DNA of 64,000 bases, taken from an uncultured Bacteroidota bacterium. Its GTDB lineage: Bacteria > Bacteroidota > Bacteroidia > Bacteroidales > F082. The stretch covers positions 1 to 64,000 of the forward strand of contig CAITDJ010000046.1 in assembly GCA_903891085.1 (NCBI GenBank). Direction: 5' to 3'. Shown one piece after another: positions 34,359 to 44,227 of this stretch. Position 1 is the stretch's first letter; each line of letters begins with the position of its first letter. The position numbers were made by a program, and so were the translations under genes. The notes under the pieces were generated by a model. The model did not search any database. It worked only from the letters and a program-made list of their open reading frames with translations, and was not told where the DNA came from.

Positions 34359-34380
34359 CGTCGTGTCGCCGAGGCAGGCC
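34359..34380 (+). repeat. GC-rich 22-nt word with flanking 8-bp direct repeats
   Basis: A GC-rich segment bounded by TCTTCCCT at 34351-34358 and 34381-34388. Its CGCCGAGGCAGGCC (34367-34380) is exactly inverted at 34939-34952, on the other side of mscL. The right direct repeat overlaps the mscL stop codon. Confidence 0.6.
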
Positions 34381-34386
34381 TCTTCC

Positions 34387-34812
34387 CTATTTCTTCAGCA
34401 AATCCCTGATTTCGGTCAATAATTTTTCTTCATTGGTAGGTTCAAGGGGTACCGGTGCCTCAACAGCCTTTGCCTCTTCCTTACGTTGTATACGGTTCAT
34501 GGCCTTTATCAGCATGAAAATGGCAAAAGCAATGATAACAAAATCGATCACCGAATTGATGAACATTCCGTAATTGAGCGATGCTCCGGGCGTGATAATT
34601 TTTCCGGCTTCGCCCAGCACAGGCGATTTCAGCACTAATTTCAGGTCCGAAAAATCGGCTCCACCAATTAGGATTCCGATCGGAGGCATGATGACATCGG
34701 CAACAAAAGAGGAGACAATTTTCCCAAAAGCACCTCCAATGATGATACCTACGGCCATATCGAGCACGTTGCCGCGCATGGCAAATGTTTTGAATTCTTT
34801 AACGAGTCCCAT
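34387..34812 (-). CDS. mscL: Large-conductance mechanosensitive channel
   Basis: 141 residues, the usual MscL length. The protein forms a pentameric pore that opens on membrane tension and releases solutes after osmotic downshock. The N-terminal helix and first membrane helix ([40 protein letters not shown]) are canonical, with the gate region GIIIGGAFG. The second helix is [20 protein letters not shown], and a charged cytoplasmic C-terminal helix follows. It is monocistronic, flanked by a 14-bp inverted GC-rich word pair on either side. Confidence 0.96.
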   Translation of the reverse strand: MGLVKEFKTFAMRGNVLDMAVGIIIGGAFGKIVSSFVADVIMPPIGILIGGADFSDLKLVLKSPVLGEAGKIITPGASLNYGMFINSVIDFVIIAFAIFMLIKAMNRIQRKEEAKAVEAPVPLEPTNEEKLLTEIRDLLKK

Positions 34813-34938
34813 GGTTTTATTTGGTTTAGATGGCGCAAGATATACATATTTGTATTTTGTCTAATCCGTTTTATGAAATATTTTAGGTCAGAAAACAAAC
34901 CACCGGGCAGCAAAGAAAGTGAAGTATGAAGTAAAAAT

Positions 34939-34954
34939 GGCCTGCCTCGGCGGC
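34939..34954 (+). repeat. GC-rich word, inverted partner of 34367-34380
   Basis: GGCCTGCCTCGGCG (34939-34952) is the exact reverse complement of 34367-34380. It sits in the AT-rich gap between rodA (ends 34992) and the mscL start, with AAAT on both sides. Confidence 0.6.
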
Positions 34955-34991
34955 AAATCAAAGGAAGTTTGCAGTTTACCTTTCAAAAAAG

Positions 34992-36251
34992 TTATAACGT
35001 ATTCAATCGGTAGGCATCCAACCGCAGAAAAACGAAAAGCATGATTGTGAATGCCCAAAGGCTTGAACCACCATAGCTGAAAAAAGGAAGCGGGATTCCA
35101 ATTACCGGAACAAGGCCGATGGTCATACCGATATTGATGGCAAAATGAAAAAACAGGATGGATGCCACACCATAGCCATATACACGGCTAAAAACACTTC
35201 GCTGTCGTTCGGCCATGGTGATAATACGGATGAGCATTGTCAGATAAAGACCAATAACAATCAACGACCCGGCGAAACCATATTCCTCTCCAACAGTACA
35301 GAAAATAAAATCGGTGCTTTGTTCCGGTACAAAATTGTATTTCGTCTGGGTTCCATTTAAAAATCCTTTTCCGAAAAACCCACCTGAACCAATGGCAATT
35401 TTGGATTGGTTTACATTGTATCCGGCTCCTTTCAGGTCTGTTTCGAGACCCAACAAGACATTAATCCTTGAAGTCTGATGTGGTTCAAGCACGCTATGAA
35501 ACACATAATCGACACTTAAAACGAAGGCAGCTGCGATCAGGAGCAAACCGATCAGCTTCATGATATTGATGATGTGTCGTTTGATAAACAGCAAAGCAAC
35601 ACCAAACAACACAAGCAATCCAATCAATACATACACCTGTTGGGTATAAATGGTGGCGATAAACAACACCACTGCAATCAGCGCGATAATCATAATTGCC
35701 CCCGACATCCCTTCACGGTACATGACGAGCACAAACACGGTAAAAACGATTGCAGAACCGGTATCATACTGAGCCAAAATGAGTAAGGCGGGAAGTACGA
35801 TAATTCCGATGGCAACCAGGCGCGTTTTTAGCTGGCTCAGGTCAGCATTCAGCCTGCCAAGGTAAGCAGCCAGCGCAAGTGCTGTGCCGAACTTCGCAAA
35901 TTCACTCGGTTGCAGGGCAAATCCACCAATCTGGAACCATGATTTAGAACCGGCAATGGTGGCGCCAAACAAGAGTACACCCACCAAAACAATAAGTATC
36001 AGAAAATAAATCGGAAAGGCAAAAGCAGAAAAGAATTTGGCATCGGTGAGCATAACAATGAAAGCGAGAACTATCGCTAGCACAATCCACAGCATTTGTT
36101 TGCCATAACGCTGCGACAAATCGAAAATACTGCTGTATTCCTCGTCAAAAACAGCCGAATAAATACTTACCCAGCCCATGAAAGTGAGCGCAAGAAAAAT
36201 TAAAACCGTTGGCCAGTCTAAATTTGCCAACAGGTTATTGTTGTTCCGCAT
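34992..36251 (-). CDS. rodA: Rod-shape-determining peptidoglycan polymerase RodA
   Basis: A 419-residue SEDS-family protein with about 10-12 membrane helices. It polymerises peptidoglycan glycan strands from lipid II during cell elongation, with PBP2 as the cognate transpeptidase. SEDS motifs visible: the catalytic-region Asp in LVPEQSTDFIFCTVGEEYGFAGSL and the ending PVIGIPLPFFSYGGSSLW. The start at 36251 overlaps the upstream PBP2 gene by 17 nt, the usual coupling. mreBCD, which often precede this pair, are not within the window. Confidence 0.94.
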   Translation of the reverse strand: MRNNNNLLANLDWPTVLIFLALTFMGWVSIYSAVFDEEYSSIFDLSQRYGKQMLWIVLAIVLAFIVMLTDAKFFSAFAFPIYFLILIVLVGVLLFGATIAGSKSWFQIGGFALQPSEFAKFGTALALAAYLGRLNADLSQLKTRLVAIGIIVLPALLILAQYDTGSAIVFTVFVLVMYREGMSGAIMIIALIAVVLFIATIYTQQVYVLIGLLVLFGVALLFIKRHIINIMKLIGLLLIAAAFVLSVDYVFHSVLEPHQTSRINVLLGLETDLKGAGYNVNQSKIAIGSGGFFGKGFLNGTQTKYNFVPEQSTDFIFCTVGEEYGFAGSLIVIGLYLTMLIRIITMAERQRSVFSRVYGYGVASILFFHFAINIGMTIGLVPVIGIPLPFFSYGGSSLWAFTIMLFVFLRLDAYRLNTL

Positions 36252-38067
36252 TGGCCTCTTCGTTAAAGTTTTTATTCAGTATTTTTTCTTCGAGTTCCTT
36301 CCTTTTTACGTCACCAGTGAGGTATTTCTCCATCATAAGGGTGGCTATTGGGGCAGCCCATTGAGAACCGTAACCGGCGTTTTCCACCACAACAGAAATA
36401 GCAATCTTCGGAACATCGAATGGAGCAAAAGCGATAAACAATGAATGGTCTTCGCCATGTGGGTTCTGCACTGTTCCAGTCTTACCACCAGCATCGATCC
36501 CTTCAATTTTGTTATAACGGGCTGTTCCGTGCGCTCCTTCAAACACATCACGCATGGCATTTTTTACCACCTCAAAATGTTGTGGGTCGATGCCCGTATA
36601 ATGTTTCGTTGTAAATGACGGGTCAATGCTATCGCCGTCACCGATCTTACGTATCAGGTGCGGCGGATAATAAAAGCCTTTGTTGCCAATTATGGCTACT
36701 TCATTGGCCATTTGCAGTGGTGTCAGTAATATTTCACCCTGACCAATTGCCAGCGAGCGCACTGTCATGGCATTCCAACTTCCCTGGTAAACTTTATCGA
36801 AATAATCGCGCGTGGGAACATTACCTGGCAATTCGAATGGAATATCGGTGTTAAAAGGTTTTCCAAATCCGAAACTGAACATCAGGGTTTGCCACTCTTC
36901 GTAGGCATCTTTCAGGCTACGGTGTCTGTGGTTATTCAGAATACACCGGAAAGTATTCCAGAAATAGGAATTGCATGAGTTTTCAATGGCGGGTGCTAAT
37001 GGCAAGGGTGACTGATGACTATGGGTACATTTGATGGGCGACGAGGATTTCCCCTGACAGCTGAATTGTGTGGATGGAGTAATGGCTCCGGTATGCAACG
37101 CAACCAATGCATTCACTAATTTGAAAGTGGAACCCGGAGGATATGTCCCGCTGATAGCCCTGTTGATGAGTGGTTTCTCGGGCTGTTCGAGTAATTTATT
37201 ATAGTTGGAACTGCGAACCCGACCAACCAGCAGGTTTGGATCATATCCCGGACTTGTTACCAGGGCAATGATTTCGCCTGAACTTGGGTCAATAGCAACC
37301 ACACTGCCTGTTTTGCCATGCATCAATTCCTCGCCATATAGCTGCAAAGCAGCATCAAGTCCCAACACCAGGTCTTTGCCCGCAACGGGTAAGGTGTCGT
37401 AACGCCCGTTTTCGAAACTACCTTTGGCACGGTTATACACATCAACCATCACAATTTTCAATCCCTTCTTACCACGCACGGCTTCTTCATAATGGCGTTC
37501 CATCCCTGATTTTCCGATATAGTCGCCACTTTTATAGTAATGATCGTTGTCAATATTTTTCTGGTTTACCTCACCCACGTCACCCAATATATGTGCAGCA
37601 ATGGGTGAAGGGTATTTACGCAATGTACGTGCCTGAAAATAGAAGCCCGGGAAATGATAGAGTTTCTCGGCAATGTAAGCGTAATCTTCTTTCGAAACCT
37701 GTTCTAAAAAGATGGAGGCCCGGTGACGCGAATGTGTACTTGCTTTTTTGAAACGGGCATAAAATGCCTGACGATCAATCTTCAGTAAACGGCAAAACTC
37801 CAATGTATCCATTTGTTTCACCAGTTTCGGTGTAACCATCAGGTCATAAGCCGATTCATTGTAAACCAGCACTTTACCGTTGCGATCAAACATTTTTCCA
37901 CGTGCCGGAAACTGCGTCATATAACGCAGCACATTGTTCTGGGAAGAAAGCTTATAGGATGTGTTGATAATCTGGAGATAAAACAACTTGCCAACGAACA
38001 GCACCCCTATCGCCAGAAAAATGAAAATAATAATATTTTGTCGTGTTGCGTAGAGGTTTTTCTTCAT
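36235..38067 (-). CDS. mrdA: Penicillin-binding protein 2 (elongasome transpeptidase)
   Basis: A 610-residue class B PBP. One N-terminal membrane helix (about 10-30) precedes a pedestal dimerisation domain (FPARGKMFDRNGKVLVYNESAYDLMV) and the transpeptidase domain. The active-site SxxK is STFK in YPPGSTFKLVNAL, SxN is in SCNSYF, and KTGT is in AGGKTGTVQNP. It cross-links peptidoglycan made by RodA, encoded directly downstream. A strong -7 box lies 20 nt upstream of the ATG, so the pair is transcribed from here. All catalytic residues are present. Confidence 0.95.
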   Translation of the reverse strand: MKKNLYATRQNIIIFIFLAIGVLFVGKLFYLQIINTSYKLSSQNNVLRYMTQFPARGKMFDRNGKVLVYNESAYDLMVTPKLVKQMDTLEFCRLLKIDRQAFYARFKKASTHSRHRASIFLEQVSKEDYAYIAEKLYHFPGFYFQARTLRKYPSPIAAHILGDVGEVNQKNIDNDHYYKSGDYIGKSGMERHYEEAVRGKKGLKIVMVDVYNRAKGSFENGRYDTLPVAGKDLVLGLDAALQLYGEELMHGKTGSVVAIDPSSGEIIALVTSPGYDPNLLVGRVRSSNYNKLLEQPEKPLINRAISGTYPPGSTFKLVNALVALHTGAITPSTQFSCQGKSSSPIKCTHSHQSPLPLAPAIENSCNSYFWNTFRCILNNHRHRSLKDAYEEWQTLMFSFGFGKPFNTDIPFELPGNVPTRDYFDKVYQGSWNAMTVRSLAIGQGEILLTPLQMANEVAIIGNKGFYYPPHLIRKIGDGDSIDPSFTTKHYTGIDPQHFEVVKNAMRDVFEGAHGTARYNKIEGIDAGGKTGTVQNPHGEDHSLFIAFAPFDVPKIAISVVVENAGYGSQWAAPIATLMMEKYLTGDVKRKELEEKILNKNFNEEANAEQQ

Positions 38068-38086
38068 TCCACCGTCCTTTCGGGAT

Positions 38087-38095
38087 GCAAAAATA
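38087..38095 (-). promoter_or_regulatory. -7 promoter box (TATTTTTGC) for mrdA-rodA
   Basis: The plus strand reads GCAAAAATA, giving TATTTTTGC on the minus strand, about 20 nt before the PBP2 ATG at 38067. Confidence 0.7.
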
Positions 38096-38193
38096 CTGAT
38101 ATAGTTTGAGATGTCGGAAAATTATCGACAGCATATTATTCTTCTGATACGCAGCATCAGATGGATGAATTTAACAGCTTATTTGTCACGACC

Positions 38194-39138
38194 TCATTTC
38201 ACCAATGGATGAAAATCACCGATTCGGCCCACCGGACGTATATTGCGAATGCTTTCGACAATTTCAATACTTTGCCTGGAATCGGCTAAACCATAACCGG
38301 TCCCATCAAGAATATGCCTGTAACTCAATGTGTGCAGGTCGGTAAAACCTTCGCTGAACTCGATCGCCTGTCCGTCAACAGTGATGGAACGAAAAGTTGT
38401 TTTCTTATTTTCAACAGCTTCCTTCGGAAGATTATTACTGTCAATACTCAGAAACCAGCGTACACGGGCCTTTTTGAGTTGCAAAAATCCAGCCGCACTG
38501 TCGGCCTGATTCATGTGCACCACTTTCTCAGTGGCCTCTCCGAAAATCCAGGTGAGCATGTCGAAAAAATGGACGCCGATGTTGGTGGCAACACCTCCGC
38601 TTTTTTCGATATTCCCTTTCCAGGAGCGGAAATACCAGGCGCCACGGGAAGTGATATAGGTTAGGTCGATATCGTAAATCTTATCTTTCGGACCCCTGTC
38701 AATCTTCTCTTTCAGTTCGATAATGGTCTTGTGGTGACGCAGTTGCAATATGGTGTAAATATTTTTACCGGTTTCCCGTTCAATTTCACTTAAAGCATCC
38801 AAATTCCAAGGATTCAACACGATTGGCTTCTCACAAATAGCATCGGCCTGGTTACGCAGGGCCATACGTATATGCGAATCGTGCAGGTAGTTGGGGCTGC
38901 ATATACTTACAAAGTCGATACGGTTATTTTCGCCCCTGCGAAGTTTATCGAGGTGACGGTCAAACCGTTCCGGTTCGGTGAAAAAGGCTGCATTGGGAAA
39001 ATAGCTGTCCATGATGCCAACCGAGTCGAATGGATCGAGTGCAGCAAGCAGATTATTACCGGTGTCTTTGATGGCTTTCAGATGACGGGGTGCGATATAT
39101 CCCGCCACGCCAATCAGGCCGAAATTTTTTGTTGTCAT
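38194..39138 (-). CDS. Gfo/Idh/MocA-family dehydrogenase, WbpB/WlbA-like
   Basis: A 314-residue NAD(P)-dependent sugar oxidoreductase. The N-terminal Rossmann fold (NFGLIGVAGYIAPRHLKAIKD) and the EKPI motif (ICEKPIVLNPWNL) are visible, followed by a C-terminal alpha/beta domain with GGVATNIGVHFFDMLTWIFG. The opening GVAGYIAPRHLKAI is typical of WbpB/WlbA enzymes, which oxidise UDP-GlcNAcA at C3 in making diacetamido-uronic acid sugars for O-antigen. The usual partners (WbpA, WbpE, WbpD) are not nearby, so it stands isolated. The polysaccharide role is an inference from family. Confidence 0.85.
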   Translation of the reverse strand: MTTKNFGLIGVAGYIAPRHLKAIKDTGNNLLAALDPFDSVGIMDSYFPNAAFFTEPERFDRHLDKLRRGENNRIDFVSICSPNYLHDSHIRMALRNQADAICEKPIVLNPWNLDALSEIERETGKNIYTILQLRHHKTIIELKEKIDRGPKDKIYDIDLTYITSRGAWYFRSWKGNIEKSGGVATNIGVHFFDMLTWIFGEATEKVVHMNQADSAAGFLQLKKARVRWFLSIDSNNLPKEAVENKKTTFRSITVDGQAIEFSEGFTDLHTLSYRHILDGTGYGLADSRQSIEIVESIRNIRPVGRIGDFHPLVK

Positions 39139-39363
39139 GGAGGTTCAAAGTTTATGGTGCAAATATCGGAATTTCTGATGAATGACAACTGGTTAATAAA
39201 TGTCAGCTATCGGTGTTGAAGTTTCTTTAGTCGCCATTAATTAAAATTATCCACACGCGAATTGTCTTCAGAACACAACAGACTTGTTTCATTAAAACAA
39301 TAAACAGCCAGTTTTTAAGTTAATCCGGTAGCAAAGTTTTTAATATTTTTACGATCTCTAAAT

Positions 39364-41709
39364 ATGCTGCGTATGATTTCTTTACACAAAATAGGTTGTT
39401 TTCTTAGCGTTTGTCTTTTTGTTTCTCAAACTACTGTTGCACAAGGCATTGGAATTGGGGAATGGAGAACTCACTTACCCTATCAGCAGGTAATTGATGT
39501 TGAAGTAGTTGGAGACAAAACCTATGCCGCTACCCCTTTCGATTTGTTTATTTACAATCATACCGATAACAGCATCAGCTTTCTGAACAAGGTGAACGGG
39601 CTGAACGATATCGGCATAAGTGCCATCAAATACAATAGCGGGCTTAAGACCTTGCTTATCGCCTATTCCAACACCAATATCGATCTGGTAACTGAAGATA
39701 AAATCGTGAATATGAGTGATATTTACGATAAGGATCTGATTGGAAACAAGTCGGTTAACGATGTCATGTTTATCGAAAACTACGCCTATGTTTCCTGCGG
39801 TTTCGGTATCGTGGTGCTCGATATTGAGCGCAAAGAAGTCTTCGACACCTACCTGATTGGCCCACAAGGCAGTTATATCAATGTGTATGATGTAACCCTA
39901 TACAACAACAAACTGTATGCTTCCACTGAATCGGGCATATACTATGCCGACATAGATAGTCCAAACCTGGCTGATTATAACGAGTGGACCAAAGATGTAA
40001 GCATGCTCCAACCAAATATTTCTTACCGTCAGATTGAGGCATACGCAGGTAAATTGTTTGCCAACTACTCACGCAACAGTTATAATACAGATACCTTGTA
40101 TGTTTATGACGGCACACATTGGGATTATTTCGACCGCACCAACAATTCACGCCACACAAAGTTGCGTGTCGACTTCAATAAATTTATCCTGTTAAACAAT
40201 TACAGCGTGAATGTTTACGACCAAAACCTTCAGTTATTGTATTCAGCCTATAATCTGGAAGGTGTGGGAATTGAGCCAAAGGCTGCCACACTCGACGCAA
40301 ACGATAACCTTTGGATTGGTGACCGGCAGCGGGGACTTTTCAAAACATACAATACCGGATTCAGTGCAGAGGTTATACTTCCCAATGGACCTGCCACAAC
40401 CAATGTTTACGAAATAAAAGCCAGGGGAAAATATGTTTGGGTTGCATCGGGTGGACGCGCATCAAACTGGGCAAAACTATATATGGTAGACGGTGTATTT
40501 GGCTATGATGGTTCCACCTGGCGTTCCTTCAACAGAAACAACACAACAGCTTTCGATTCCATCTCCGATTTTGTGAGCGTAGCTATTGATCCGCTTGCAC
40601 CCAACAAGGCATTTATCGGCACCTGGCAGGATGGTGTGATTGAGTTCACCGATAACGAATTGTCAACCATCTATTCGGTCAACAACAGTTCGCTGCAGCC
40701 CTGGATCGCTGCACACGACCTGGTAAATATCAGTGGATTGGACTATGATAGTTATAACAACCTATGGGTAGCCAACACCGGTGCCACCGATATTGTGTCA
40801 ATGAAAACACCTGAGGGCCAGTGGCGGTCGTTCAATCTGGGAGCATCTGCCAGCGGTATCGATGTCGCCAATATGATTGTCGATAAATCGAATTACAAAT
40901 GGATCATCCGCCGTCAGGAAGGAATGGTCATGGTTTTTAAAGACAATAACACCTTTGATAATCCCGCTGACGATAAAGTAGAAGTATTGTCATCTTCGCC
41001 CGGTAGTGGAAATATCCCCGGAAACCAGGTATTGTCGATGGCTGTTGATCAGGATGGTGCAGTATGGCTAGGCACTGATGAAGGGCCGGCGGTATTCTAC
41101 GATCCTAACCGGATTTTTGAACAAGGAATAAATTTTGATGCGCAACAAATTCTTATTCCGAGAAATGATGGAACCGGACAGGCCGATTATTTACTGGCCA
41201 GCGAAAAAATACTATCAATTGCCGTTGACGGCTCCAATAAAAAATGGTTTGGTACCGAAAATGGCGTCTTCCTGATTTCGAAAGACGGACTCGAAGAAAT
41301 TTATTATTTCAATACCGAAAACAGCCCTTTACTCTCAAATACCGTGAGCAGCATCGCGATCAACGAGGATGGTGAGGTTTTCTTCGGAACCGGCAAAGGG
41401 ATTGTTTCATTCCGTGGTAATGCTACACCTCCAACCCCTGTTAATACCAATGTGTATGCCTTCCCAAATCCGGTGCGTGAAAACTATGTTGGCCCTATCG
41501 CCATCAAAGGACTCGTTTCGGATGCTTTTGTCAAGATAACCGACATCAGTGGCAGCCTTGTGTATGAAACACAGTCAGAAGGCGGACAGGCAATATGGGA
41601 CGGACTTACCGCCAACGGAAAAGAAGTAAAGCCGGGTATTTATCTGGTATTTGTAAGCAATAACCTTGGTGAAGAAACGCTTGTTTCAAAAATTTTGATG
41701 ATGCGATAA
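39364..41709 (+). CDS. porZ: Type IX secretion component PorZ-like beta-propeller protein
   Basis: 781 residues with a signal peptide ending near VAQG. The mature start GIGEWRTHLPYQ is typical of PorZ. Two beta-propeller halves follow, with many repeated blades (VWLGTDEGPAVFY, KWFGTENGVFLI, VFFGTGKGIVSF), and the protein ends in a type A T9SS sorting domain (FPNPVRENY, ITDISGSLVYE, GIYLVFVSNNLGEE). PorZ belongs to the attachment complex that, with PorU, PorQ and PorV, cleaves the sorting signal and anchors cargo at the cell surface. The stop overlaps the recO start (TAATG), the conserved porZ-recO pairing in Bacteroidetes. Confidence 0.88.
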   Translation: MLRMISLHKIGCFLSVCLFVSQTTVAQGIGIGEWRTHLPYQQVIDVEVVGDKTYAATPFDLFIYNHTDNSISFLNKVNGLNDIGISAIKYNSGLKTLLIAYSNTNIDLVTEDKIVNMSDIYDKDLIGNKSVNDVMFIENYAYVSCGFGIVVLDIERKEVFDTYLIGPQGSYINVYDVTLYNNKLYASTESGIYYADIDSPNLADYNEWTKDVSMLQPNISYRQIEAYAGKLFANYSRNSYNTDTLYVYDGTHWDYFDRTNNSRHTKLRVDFNKFILLNNYSVNVYDQNLQLLYSAYNLEGVGIEPKAATLDANDNLWIGDRQRGLFKTYNTGFSAEVILPNGPATTNVYEIKARGKYVWVASGGRASNWAKLYMVDGVFGYDGSTWRSFNRNNTTAFDSISDFVSVAIDPLAPNKAFIGTWQDGVIEFTDNELSTIYSVNNSSLQPWIAAHDLVNISGLDYDSYNNLWVANTGATDIVSMKTPEGQWRSFNLGASASGIDVANMIVDKSNYKWIIRRQEGMVMVFKDNNTFDNPADDKVEVLSSSPGSGNIPGNQVLSMAVDQDGAVWLGTDEGPAVFYDPNRIFEQGINFDAQQILIPRNDGTGQADYLLASEKILSIAVDGSNKKWFGTENGVFLISKDGLEEIYYFNTENSPLLSNTVSSIAINEDGEVFFGTGKGIVSFRGNATPPTPVNTNVYAFPNPVRENYVGPIAIKGLVSDAFVKITDISGSLVYETQSEGGQAIWDGLTANGKEVKPGIYLVFVSNNLGEETLVSKILMMR

Positions 41710-42437
41710 TGATGAATGAACGATTGCGTGGAATCGTCTTACAGCAACACAAATACAGCGAAACCAGCCTGATTGTAAAGGTGTATACCGAAACGCGTGG
41801 TCTGCAATCATACCTGATCAAAGGTGCTTTCGGCCGGCATTCGAAACTTCGGCCGGCTTTCTTCCAGCCCATGACTTTCATCGAATTTGTGGCCGATATC
41901 AAAAGCAAACGCGACTTGCATTATATGAGCGAAATTGCCATTGAAACAGTGTTCTACACTATCCCTTTCGATATGCAGAAGAACGCCATTATATTGTTTA
42001 TTAGCGAGTTACTATCAAAAACAATCATCGAACAAGAATCCAATTCCTCACTTTTCGACTTTCTGCACCGAAGCATTTCCTGGCTCGATCTCTCAAAAGA
42101 AAACTTCACAAATTTTCATCTATTTTTTTGTTTTGAACTGACAAGGTATCTTGGTTTTTATCCGAAACTGGACAGAAACGAAAATCAGGGCTTTTTCGAT
42201 TTGATGGAAGGTGTGTTTAAAACCAATGCTCCTTCACATGGCTATTTTATAGAACCGCCGATGAGTCTGAAAATCAAGCAACTTTGTTTGAGCCGACTCG
42301 AAATCCTCAACGAAATTGAATTGTCGAACACATACCGACACGACATTCTTCACGAAATTATTACCTATTACCGCCTGCACCTTCCGGGTTTCAATGGATT
42401 GAAATCGCTCGATGTGCTGAAATCGGTGTTTGATTGA
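41709..42437 (+). CDS. recO: DNA repair protein RecO
   Basis: 242 residues. RecO anneals single-stranded DNA and helps RecR load RecA in the RecFOR pathway. The N-terminal OB fold is visible (RLRGIVLQQHKYSETSLIVKVYTETRGLQSYLIKGA), followed by a helical C-terminal part. The four-cysteine zinc finger of some RecO proteins is not obvious, as in many Bacteroidetes. The start ATG 41709 overlaps the porZ stop by one base, so expression is coupled. Confidence 0.92.
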   Translation: MMNERLRGIVLQQHKYSETSLIVKVYTETRGLQSYLIKGAFGRHSKLRPAFFQPMTFIEFVADIKSKRDLHYMSEIAIETVFYTIPFDMQKNAIILFISELLSKTIIEQESNSSLFDFLHRSISWLDLSKENFTNFHLFFCFELTRYLGFYPKLDRNENQGFFDLMEGVFKTNAPSHGYFIEPPMSLKIKQLCLSRLEILNEIELSNTYRHDILHEIITYYRLHLPGFNGLKSLDVLKSVFD

Positions 42438-42510
42438 AAACAGAATGGCAGCATGACAGGTGTTTACCCATTCTTAACAAACACTGACTTCCAACTTCTA
42501 AGTTATTTTG

Positions 42511-42519
42511 TATTTTTGC
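42511..42519 (+). promoter_or_regulatory. -7 promoter box (TATTTTTGC) for the cyclophilin gene
   Basis: Exact match, 24 nt before ATG 42543. Confidence 0.7.
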
Positions 42520-42542
42520 ACAAAATTTATTTCTGAAAACTT

Positions 42543-43169
42543 ATGAAAAAACTATTCTTAATTCTATGTTTAGTCTCAGGCATGGGCCTGCTTGCCCAAA
42601 ACAATTCCGAAACAAGGGTGCTGATCAAAACCTCACAGGGAAATATCACTGTCAAGCTTTACAACGACACGCCTTTACACCGTGATAACTTCATCAAGCT
42701 TGTCAAACAGGGATGGTACAATGGATCACCATTTCACAGGGTGATTAAAAATTTTATGATTCAGGGTGGTGGAAATAAAAAAAGTACCCAGGATCCGGGT
42801 TATACAGTTCCGGCAGAGATAAAAGCCAGTCATGTTCACAAAAAAGGTGCATTGGCAGCAGCACGCACAAGTGATGAGGTGAATCCAAAAAGAGAATCAT
42901 CCGGTTCGCAGTTTTATATTGTGCAAGGCCAGAAATATGATGAGAACACAATAAAATCAATGGCTTCGCGCAGTAAAATAAATTATACCGCCGAACAGAT
43001 AAAAGCCTATGGTACTATTGGCGGCACACCACATCTTGATGGAGCCTACACTGTTTTTGGTGAAGTAATCGATGGTTTTGATGTTATTGATCGAATTGCC
43101 ATGACTAAAACAGGTCCCGGTGATGTGCCCATGCAACCCATCACCATGACTATCGAGATATTGAAATAA
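42543..43169 (+). CDS. Secreted cyclophilin-type peptidyl-prolyl isomerase
   Basis: 208 residues with a signal peptide (about 1-18, ending LLAQ), so the isomerase acts in the periplasm on folding envelope proteins. Cyclophilin motifs: TPLHRDNFIKLVKQGWYNGSPFHRVIKNFMIQGG (catalytic Arg in FHRV), SGSQFYIV and the TVFGEVIDGFDVIDRI block. An insertion around residues 130-155 is longer than in E. coli PpiA. It has its own promoter box and is followed 24 nt later by pheS, which probably shares the transcript. Confidence 0.93.
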   Translation: MKKLFLILCLVSGMGLLAQNNSETRVLIKTSQGNITVKLYNDTPLHRDNFIKLVKQGWYNGSPFHRVIKNFMIQGGGNKKSTQDPGYTVPAEIKASHVHKKGALAAARTSDEVNPKRESSGSQFYIVQGQKYDENTIKSMASRSKINYTAEQIKAYGTIGGTPHLDGAYTVFGEVIDGFDVIDRIAMTKTGPGDVPMQPITMTIEILK

Positions 43170-43193
43170 ACCACAAAGCCTATACCGCTTCCT

Positions 43194-44210
43194 ATGAGAA
43201 CTAAAATAGCCGAACTGCTCAGCGAAATTGAACAGATTGAAATAAATACCAAAGACCAGCTCGAAACATACCGTTTGAAATACCTGAGTAAGAAGGGATT
43301 AATTCCTTCGTTGTTCAACGATTTTAAGGAGGTGGCAGCCAGTGATCGCAAGGAAATGGGTATTTTGATGAATGATCTGAAAAATCAGGCACAGGCGATA
43401 CTTGATAAATTTCAGGATAGTTTCACCACTGTATCGGGAAGTGAATTGAAAATAGATACCAGTCTGCCGGCAGCAGAACTATCGGGCGCACGTCATCCGA
43501 TCTCAATCGTCCGCCGCGAAATAAACGGAATCTTTCAACGACTGGGTTTTGTAATCAGCGAAGGTCCTGAGATTGAGGATGACTTTCATAATTTCACCGC
43601 GCTCAATTTTCCCGAAGAACATCCGGCACGTGATATGCAGGACACCTTCTTCATCTCAAAAAACCCTGATATCGCCCTGCGCACCCACACATCAAGCGTT
43701 CAGGTCCGTATCATGGAACAGGGAAAACTCCCGATTCGTATTATTGCCCCGGGCAGGGTTTTCCGCAACGAAGCTATCTCAGCGCGCGCACACTGCATCT
43801 TTCATCAGATTGAAGGACTTTATATTGATAAGCAGGTTTCTTTTGCCGACCTGAAACAGACCCTGTATTATTTTGCACAGGAATTTTTTGGCCCTGAAAC
43901 AAAGATCCGTTTCCGCCCCTCCTATTTTCCATTCACCGAAACATCAGCTGAAATGGATGTTTCGTGTAATATTTGCGGAGGCTCGGGCTGCAATATTTGC
44001 AAACATTCAGGCTGGGTCGAAATATTGGGTTGTGGTATGGTCGATCCGAATGTGCTCGATGCCTGTGGCATTGATAGCAAGGTATATACCGGATTCGCCT
44101 TTGGCATGGGAATCGAACGTGTTACCATGATGAAGTTTCAGATCAATGACCTGCGTCTTTTCTTCGAAAATGATTTGCGCTTCTTAAAACAATTTGAATC
44201 AGTCGTTTAA
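43194..44210 (+). CDS. pheS: Phenylalanine--tRNA ligase alpha subunit
   Basis: A 338-residue class II synthetase subunit that activates phenylalanine and pairs with PheT (not in the window). The N-terminal coiled coil that contacts tRNA lies at about 1-90. Class II motifs are visible: HPISIVRREINGIFQRLGF (motif 1), RAHCIFHQIEGLYID (motif 2) and GFAFGMGIERVTMMKF (motif 3). The glycine/cysteine-rich segment CNICGGSGCNICKHSGW is typical of bacterial PheS. Start ATG 43194. Confidence 0.96.
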   Translation: MRTKIAELLSEIEQIEINTKDQLETYRLKYLSKKGLIPSLFNDFKEVAASDRKEMGILMNDLKNQAQAILDKFQDSFTTVSGSELKIDTSLPAAELSGARHPISIVRREINGIFQRLGFVISEGPEIEDDFHNFTALNFPEEHPARDMQDTFFISKNPDIALRTHTSSVQVRIMEQGKLPIRIIAPGRVFRNEAISARAHCIFHQIEGLYIDKQVSFADLKQTLYYFAQEFFGPETKIRFRPSYFPFTETSAEMDVSCNICGGSGCNICKHSGWVEILGCGMVDPNVLDACGIDSKVYTGFAFGMGIERVTMMKFQINDLRLFFENDLRFLKQFESVV

Positions 44211-44227
44211 TCCGTGATTCGTGAATA

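Noticed and set aside
34992-38067. Complete mre/rod cell-shape operon
   Set aside because: Only mrdA and rodA are present; the gene upstream is an unrelated dehydrogenase and no mreB, mreC or mreD frame is visible.
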